Assembly (NCBI GenBank): GCA_017591395.1
Contig: WEDG01005469.1
Coordinates: 1 to 64,000, forward strand
Direction of reading: 5' to 3'
DNA length: 64,000 nt
DNA from: Schistocephalus solidus
Taxonomy: Eukaryota > Platyhelminthes > Cestoda > Diphyllobothriidea > Diphyllobothriidae
Shown: positions 58,556 to 64,000 of the stretch, piece after piece
How the letters are laid out: each line of letters opens with the position of its first letter
Position numbering within the stretch: position 1 is the stretch's first letter
Program-made: the position numbers and the translations under genes
The notes under the pieces: generated by a model
Database searches by the model: none
What the model was told of the DNA's origin: nothing
What the model saw: only the letters and a program-made list of their open reading frames with translations

Positions 58556-60185
58556 CTCCACCGTTCAAACTCCGTTGGCAAATACTTTCGCTCCTCTTTG
58601 GTTGAGATTCATGCACTCCAGAAGTTTCGCACCACTTTTTGAGGTCACTTCACACAAAATACAAAAGTAAATAGCATGGATATTTAGCTTGAATTGTTGT
58701 CACCAAAATAAGATTAAGCATATTAAGATCCGCATCGGGTATAAGACTTGCGAAGTAAGGTGTACTGAAAAGGCGACTGAAACGACTTAATGGTTTAATT
58801 TGGTATTTACCATACATTTGGCCTGAAGCAACCCTACTTACACAAGCCCATCATATGGCGCTCAGTGTGGCGACATACCTCGAGTAGGAGGGATTAAAGG
58901 AGCGAAGTGTTGTAGTAGAAGGCTGCCGGATATGAAATGGCGCCATGGCCGCATTAACGGATGTCGAGATGAGTTGGTGAGATTTCCAAGATCGGCTTAG
59001 GGAAATATGCGAGGCGGATAACGGACAACTCTCTTGGCTAGGTAGAGGTAAATAGATAGTGCCCTAACAGCCAGTTCCCATCAAATTATTTTTAAATCAC
59101 GTCTTCTTGTAGTCAGGATCCAGCTAAAACGATGTCTAACAATTTGCCGTACGCGACAGGACAATCGATGTGCGGGGAAGCAGCAGTCCCATCGTTGTTT
59201 AACGATAAAATCAAAGGCATGCGAAAATAACGTAAACCGAGGGACGACCTGACAGTCTTCATATACGCAGAATGTCCCCTACTGGTTCCTCAACACACGA
59301 AACAGGAAATCTCGTTGGTGAGGGCATGGGGTAGCACTAGGAAGCCGCTGTGACATGGCCCTCGGTTCGGTGGGCCGAATCTCCCTTACAGCTGGTAGCC
59401 CTACAAGCCATCAGATTTACGGTGTCAGGGGGCGTGTAGTCGGTTAGTGATTAGCGGCAAGGAAGACACCGCTTTTCAGCTCTAACCACAAACCTGAGCT
59501 AAGCCAGCTTCTGTGACTGACAATGCAAAGGCCCCACCTAAGCTATCTACTCCTCGCATACAATCGCTAGAACGCAGCCCACACATGGGATATGGCAACT
59601 AAAAATTGCGCCATTCACACGATTAGATTGTCACCAGCACCGCTGTAGGATCAAGAAACTAAACAGTAAACAAAACTTAGGGTATGAATGCCGCACTGCT
59701 AACATGTCTTACGTAAAACGAAAAAAGGTCAGTCTTTGGTCTCAGAGGCTGTTGTATCGAAATAGACGAAGCACAAAATCTAAGTCTATTAAAAAAGTCT
59801 AGGAAATTCGCGCTAAGGTGGGAAAGCAGACAACAATCGGTGTAACTGTTCTAGTGGGAGGAATATCAGCCAACTCGGCGCACCCGTTCCGTTTTGGAGT
59901 GACAGTGCACATACGGTACACGACCTCGCCAAATAAAATACCTGGACCGTGAAGCGACCAGCACAACAAACAACAGCGGTATAAAGTAACGGAGACAGAT
60001 TTTATAAATGGAAGGAATCGGATCCCGCGTTTTGTAAATCAAATATCACAGTCAGCTGAACTTGGCAGACAACAAAGTCGATATTTTAGTACGAAACACG
60101 CATGTACAGTAAGGGTTCAAAGGTTTGATACATTGAATAACAGTTTAAACGCCAAAGTTATCAGTGAAAATAAGATGGGAATTCA
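58556..60185. other. No gene recognised
   Basis: Intergenic sequence between the LARP7-like and SR-protein genes with no frame longer than about 60 codons. Nothing recognisable. Confidence 0.55.
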
Positions 60186-60187
60186 CA

Positions 60188-60201
60188 TTTATTTATTTAT
60201 T
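60188..60201 (-). terminator. Polyadenylation signals of the SR-protein gene
   Basis: The minus strand reads AATAAATAAATAAA, three overlapping canonical signals, about 140 nt after the stop codon at 60339. Confidence 0.65.
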
Positions 60202-60338
60202 CAATAAACATGGTAAAATTTGTAGAAACTACTCCGAGGTTTGTAGACGTGAGCACAACACATACAAATACATAGTCGAAGGTAAGAATCCGACCAAAAG
60301 TCTGCGTTCTGCTTCTTGATCCACCAACCGGGAGGTCA

Positions 60339-60561
60339 TCATGCTTCGGGTGAAGAAGACAACCCTCGTCGTCCACGGGAAAGTGAAGACCTGTCAGAGC
60401 GCGACCTGCGGCGGTACTCGTCCTTCTTCGCTCCGTAGTCATGATGTTCTACCGGAGAGCGACTTCCACGTCCTGAGACCGGTGACCTTTCATGGTCTCC
60501 CTTGGACCGCTGCCGAGATAGGCGTCTGGATTCACCACTGTGGCTTCTAATACTAGACGAT
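60339..60561 (-). CDS. SRSF10-like last exon (RS domain end)
   Basis: The acceptor TTATTTTTACTTAAG precedes 60561. Continues RSSSIRSHSGESRRLSRQRS and ends RRGLSSSPEA with TGA at 60341-60339. Confidence 0.83.
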
Positions 60562-61700
60562 CTTAAGTAAAAATAAGACACTCAATCGCATGTGGCCTGG
60601 GACTACCAAGAAAGTCGGTAGTATGGTTAATTTGGAGTCTCACCTCGGGCGCGACCTTCTATCGTCCCTCCATCGATCTTCAACAGGAGATTCATCTCGT
60701 ACGGAGGACTGTCTGCGGCCATTTTTCGCGCGTCCGTCGGCTGAAGGACTGCGGGAAATGGACCTCACGGGACGTCGAGCACTGTACTCTTTGCGATCGC
60801 CGTCATCTAAGCGATCTCGGCGTCCACGGTAGGAGCGGGAACGAGAACGCGAACGGCTACGAGGTCGATAGGACCTATTGTCTCGGCGACTGCGGGAGCC
60901 CTGGTCCCTCAGACGCATCTCTGCGGGTGCTGAGATAATCGGAACAAAATAGCTAATTTGCCGGCAAAAATTGGCTGTCCCAGGAACCTGACCAAATGGG
61001 CGTCAAACTGACGCGCTCAAAGTTCTTGGGCACTCCAGTGGCAGTATAGACAGAACCATAGAGCATTGGCATTGAAATTGAATGAATGGGCATTGAATTG
61101 GGAACCTTAACCGGGCCAAAAAATCGCATTTCAGTAACTGAAAAAGAAATTATCGCCAGTCTATTTTAGTAGCGTCAGGGAGCTACGAAACTGGTTACGT
61201 GAGAAGCTGCGATCACTAAAATCCAAGCATTTAAGGCACAAAATTAGAGGCGCGAAAGAAAACAGAAACCAGTGGTTTAAACATGTGAATTAAAACATTG
61301 CTTATAATTCGGAGAAAAGTTTAGTTCAAAGGGACATTGAAGCCGAAAACAACAATATATAGGAATAAAAATAAATCCTGTCGGAGGAATCGAAAAACGC
61401 TTACTTTTTCTAGTTCCACGGGTAAACTCGACAGATATTTCGCGACCCCACAGACGAGTCTGGTTGAGATAATGGATTGCATCTTCGGCATCACGTCTGT
61501 CTTCGAACGTTCAAACAGGTTAAGGAAAATTAAAGCATACTAAGAGAGAGAGATAGGAAACTAGCAAATAAATGATATTCCTAACAAAAGGATATTCCAC
61601 AAAAGCGAAGCCCTTCGGTCGACCAGTGTGGAAATTAACGGGCACTGTAACATCCAACAAGTGCCCGTACTTTCCAAATACGCGTCGCAACTCCTCGTGC
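60339..61700 (-). CDS. SRSF10-like SR splicing factor, 5' exon not found
   Basis: An SR-family protein: one RRM followed by an Arg/Ser domain; such proteins regulate splicing in the nucleus. Exons seen (minus): 61700-61596, 61508-61405, 60929-60644 and 60561-60339; all phases agree. Spliced protein: HEELRRVFGKYGHLLDVTVP, VNFHTGRPKGFAFVEFEDRR, DAEDAIHYLNQTRLWGREIS, VEFTRGTRKTPAEM, then an RS-rich tail (SYRPRSRSRSRSRSYRGRRD), ending GLSSSPEA. The TRRP/RKTP features are closest to SRSF10/SRSF12 as I know them. RNP1 is KGFAFVEF. 239 residues are visible. About 25 N-terminal codons with RNP2 are missing: the first visible exon opens in phase 2 after a TTGTTGTAG acceptor, so the start lies upstream, perhaps beyond the window. 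The first visible intron is AT-AC (see separate entry). Confidence 0.88.
60644..60929 (-). CDS. SRSF10-like exon (start of RS domain)
   Basis: The acceptor CCGATTATCTCAG precedes 60929. The first two bases complete Thr of RKTPAEM. The exon is rich in RS/SR pairs and RD/DR pairs. The donor is CGAG|GTGAGA at 60643, phase 2. The next intron is 82 nt. Confidence 0.88.
61405..61508 (-). CDS. SRSF10-like exon (RRM, second part)
   Basis: Encodes FEDRRDAEDAIHYLNQTRLW, then GREISVEFTRGTRK. The donor is AAAAA|GTAAGC at 61404, phase 1. Confidence 0.9.
61509..61595 (-). other. U12-type AT-AC intron (87 nt)
   Basis: The donor ATATCCTTTT matches the minor-spliceosome consensus. The branch site TTCCTTAAC (61527-61519) matches TTCCTTRAY, and the acceptor AC lies 11 nt after the branch adenosine. 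Removing it restores the RNP1 and following residues (FVE|FEDRRDAEDA). No GT-AG choice in this stretch keeps both sides in frame. Confidence 0.88.
61596..61700 (-). CDS. SRSF10-like exon (RRM, first part seen)
   Basis: The acceptor CCCCATTGTTGTAG precedes 61700. Encodes HEELRRVFGKYGHLLDVTVP to GFAFV plus GA of the Glu codon. The 3' boundary is at an ATATCC donor. Confidence 0.87.
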
Positions 61701-61702
61701 CT

Positions 61703-63205
61703 ACAACAATGGGGAAAGATTGCAAGAGTATCATTGGAAATTGTGCCCGAATTTAGCATTTAGTAAGAAGAGATACTGAACTGAGCTCGAACATAAAAAA
61801 CGAGCTCGTAAACCTCCTCGAGTAACTAATAAGTAACTAACCCATATGGATACACCGAAAAACAGAACAAACCATTCCATGCAAAACTGGGTGCGTTCAT
61901 GCAAGGAAGCCGACAGACTGACATTTTCGACTGCCATCGTCGACCGATTGACCGACAGCCCAATTCAACGCGAGGTCCGATAAACATTCACAAGCCAACC
62001 AAGCACTGCGAAGCACGAATGTCTGAAGGAGAGTCCGTATGATTATCGAAGTTCGTCTGTGCTAGGTTGGTCCTCATTCAGCTGTGAATTTCACATTTTG
62101 ATCAGATTTCAGCAATAAAAATAACACTCCAGCGCCAGACTTTGGACACGTGTACAAAGCCATAATGATGGGGTGATCAGTCAATCACGAAGACAAGTGG
62201 TCTATCGAGCAGATTACATGGGTGCCAACCAACACTTAACTCAACAACGATTGCGATACTGTTCATTGCCACCCCAACAGAACTAAAACAACCATAAAAT
62301 GTACCAAAATAAGTGAACACCAAATGTGGACAGAGGTTGGGAAGTAGGCTAGAAATGCCTGTGCGTACGAACTGCGGGAGTTACTGGGGTTTTGGGGGCA
62401 ATGATGGTTTGGCTATTTTATCGGATTTGGCTGCATTAGGCACTTTACTGATACGCCGTTGCTATCAAGGGACTAGGGGGTAGACCTGCATCCCTTTTCT
62501 AATCATGCCCTGATAACAAAATGGTAGCCAGACCGCTAGCGGCGTCCCGTTCACTGCATTCCGAAGACAGAAAGGAGTGCATTAACAGTCATAAGGAATG
62601 CACGGCGATGAAACTAAGGTTACAAATACTAGACTTACCCCCTCCCTTACATAAGGCACACTGTAGGTACGCAATACCTGACAATATCCCGCAATTTTGC
62701 TATCAAGAATGGCGAACGATACTGACTGGTGAAATGTGACATGCAACATTCGAAAAAGCATCCCTTCGGGACTATCTACCTTAACTTAACTATCTACCTA
62801 ACTTAATCCACGCCTTCAGACCTGGCTGCTGTTCCGTTAGCCTTGTAATAGAAGGCAGGATACGTTAACAATTGTACGAATGTTAAAGGTTAGTGATGTC
62901 TACAGATTATGATTTTGTCAAGAACAGCTTTTTAAAGTTATCTCTAACCTAATAAACTTTAAAATTTACTGGAAATGTAGTACCTCACGCCATCTGCGAG
63001 ATTCTTTACGTGAAGAGAAGTACCCCGCCTTGACATCTTGTGCAGCGCTATTCTGGCTAAGTCAAAACGAAGCTAGTGTTTTGAACGCACTCGTTCAAAG
63101 ACTTACTTCAGTCGTTGTTCAGATATCTTCGAGAATATACAGCGGAGGCAAACCCAAATTCGGTAAGCACTAGACTGTTCAACCCACCTATTAAAGACTT
63201 TTAAC
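61703..63205. other. No gene recognised; expected region for the missing SR-protein 5' exon
   Basis: I searched by eye on the minus strand for an RNP2-type exon ending in phase 2 before a donor and found none. Short frames at 61731-61937 (minus) and 62521-62739 (plus) have no motif. Confidence 0.45.
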
Positions 63206-63210
63206 GTTGT

Positions 63211-63490
63211 TTGGTAAGACGAATGACGAGTTTGTATACCAACGCCCAGAGTCTATTTTCAAAGGTCGATGAACTAAGAATACAAGTAGTCGATCGGTCT
63301 CCTGATGTTATAGCAAGAGTAGAAAAGCAGTTATCACAGAACATCGGTGCTTGCAAACTAGCATTATCTGGATACCCATTATTTAGGAGAGAATGGATTG
63401 ATTGCACGGACGGAGTTGCCTTGTATGTAAATAGCAACTTCACTCTGTGTGAGACGTTTGAGAAGATTTCGGATTATATTTGGGGCTCTG
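63211..63490 (+). mobile_element. CR1-like LINE endonuclease N-terminal fragment
   Basis: The plus frame MTSLYTNAQSLFSKVDELRI, then QVVDRSPDVIARVEKQLSQN, then LALSGYPLFRREWIDCTDGV and ALYVNS, corresponds to the opening of a LINE endonuclease (usually 'NAQSL..K..EL' then 'pDvIaitE.wl' and 'GY.lfRrDR...GGVALYV'). The catalytic Glu of ITE is lost (ARVEKQ). The frame continues to 63594 with unrelated residues. Confidence 0.78.
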
Positions 63491-63749
63491 CGGCTGAATA
63501 TCAAGGTATGGGGTCACATTCTCTCGAAAATATGTATTTCAACGACCGCTATGGATGGACGCTGAAGCAGATTATTGTTGACAGGATAAAATAAAGGAGA
63601 TCGGCAGTCGAGCTGATGTTGTTCATTTCGATTCAGTTTATTGAGGGAAATAGGCATGGCTCATTGAGTACCCTATTTATAGCGTGAAATAAAGTGCAAT
63701 ATACAAAGAAACCATTGGGAATATAAAAATTTAAAAACGACCATAAAAT

Positions 63750-63970
63750 ATGACAATAAGAGCGCGATTCTCTAGGTTTATGTTAAATCCCTAATCGCTC
63801 CGGTTCATTTTGGTTCCTTTTAAATTTTTGTATCGATTGTGACATCACAAAATCGGCAGAAAGGGCATTCCATAGCTGTGTTTTTGGAGAACTCCCTTTC
63901 CCGGCTTTCCGCTGCTACATTCTGATTTGTTTCCATTATTTCAACTAGGTTAAGAATTTCCCTAATTCGT
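63750..63970 (-). mobile_element. CR1-like LINE 3' coding end
   Basis: The minus strand has LRRIREILNLVEI, then in a shifted frame TQLWNALSADFVMSQSIQKF KRN. The 'WN.LP..VV...sv..FK..LD' pattern marks the C-terminus of CR1/Jockey ORF2. It is opposite in orientation to the endonuclease fragment 270 nt away, so these are separate insertions or an inversion. Confidence 0.65.
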
Positions 63971-64000
63971 CTTAGTGTGGATGAATAACTAAACTGAGGG

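Noticed and set aside
61731..61937. A minus frame just upstream of the SR-protein exon (MAVENVSLSASLHERTQF), considered as its missing first exon.
   Set aside because: It lacks an RNP2-type (L/I-F/Y-V-x-N) motif and has no donor giving phase 2, so it cannot be joined to the RRM.
1..64000. CRISPR arrays, operons, phage genes, bacterial insertion sequences.
   Set aside because: The window is eukaryotic: multi-intron genes, LINE/SINE/Penelope elements and no regularly spaced repeat arrays.

Overview
This is a gene-sparse eukaryotic window with long introns and many decayed retrotransposons. The evidence fits a flatworm (Platyhelminthes), most likely a tapeworm. Three protein-coding genes with multiple spliceosomal introns can be assembled. 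The interspersed elements (non-LTR retrotransposons with C-terminal zinc fingers, an RTE-like LINE, CR1/Jockey-like LINEs, Penelope-like elements and a tRNA-derived SINE) resemble families I know from flatworm genomes. The lineage call is inference; no rRNA or mitochondrial marker is present.

Layout. 1-0.5 kb: an (AT)n tract and two tRNA-derived SINE copies. 0.5-18 kb: no host gene recognised; a decayed LINE with a 3' zinc finger (3.8-5.1 kb), a CR1-like 3' fragment (9.4-9.8 kb) and a nearly full-length but decayed minus-strand LINE (10.9-14.6 kb). 18.1-24.1 kb, plus strand: a complete CCA-adding tRNA nucleotidyltransferase gene (TRNT1-like, 5 coding exons, 492 aa predicted). 24.6-32.9 kb: an accessory block with SINE pieces, two Penelope-like elements (the second flanked by ~0.74 kb direct repeats) and an internally deleted zinc-finger LINE. 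36.5-57.5 kb, minus strand: a complete LARP7-like gene (5 coding exons, 544 aa predicted) whose introns hold two large LINEs, LINE 3' ends, a SINE, a pure GGA tract and several copies of an unclassified repeat family. 60.2-61.7 kb, minus strand: the 3' part of an SRSF10-like SR splicing factor gene (4 exons seen, 5' exon not found). 63.2-64 kb: LINE fragments.

The three host genes all act in RNA metabolism: tRNA 3'-end CCA addition, 7SK/La-type RNA binding, and splicing. They lie far apart and I see no operon. Exon phases agree at every junction of the three models, and each spliced protein restores family motifs that no single reading frame contains.

The most interesting observations are: (i) an 87-nt AT-AC intron with near-consensus U12-type donor and branch site inside the RNP1 motif of the SR-protein gene; (ii) a 37-nt mini-intron that joins a likely mitochondrial presequence to the TRNT1 body, with a second in-frame Met suited to a cytosolic form; (iii) a complete flatworm LARP7 with an xRRM-like C-terminus; and (iv) the Penelope element with terminal direct repeats abutting the zinc-finger end of a LINE.
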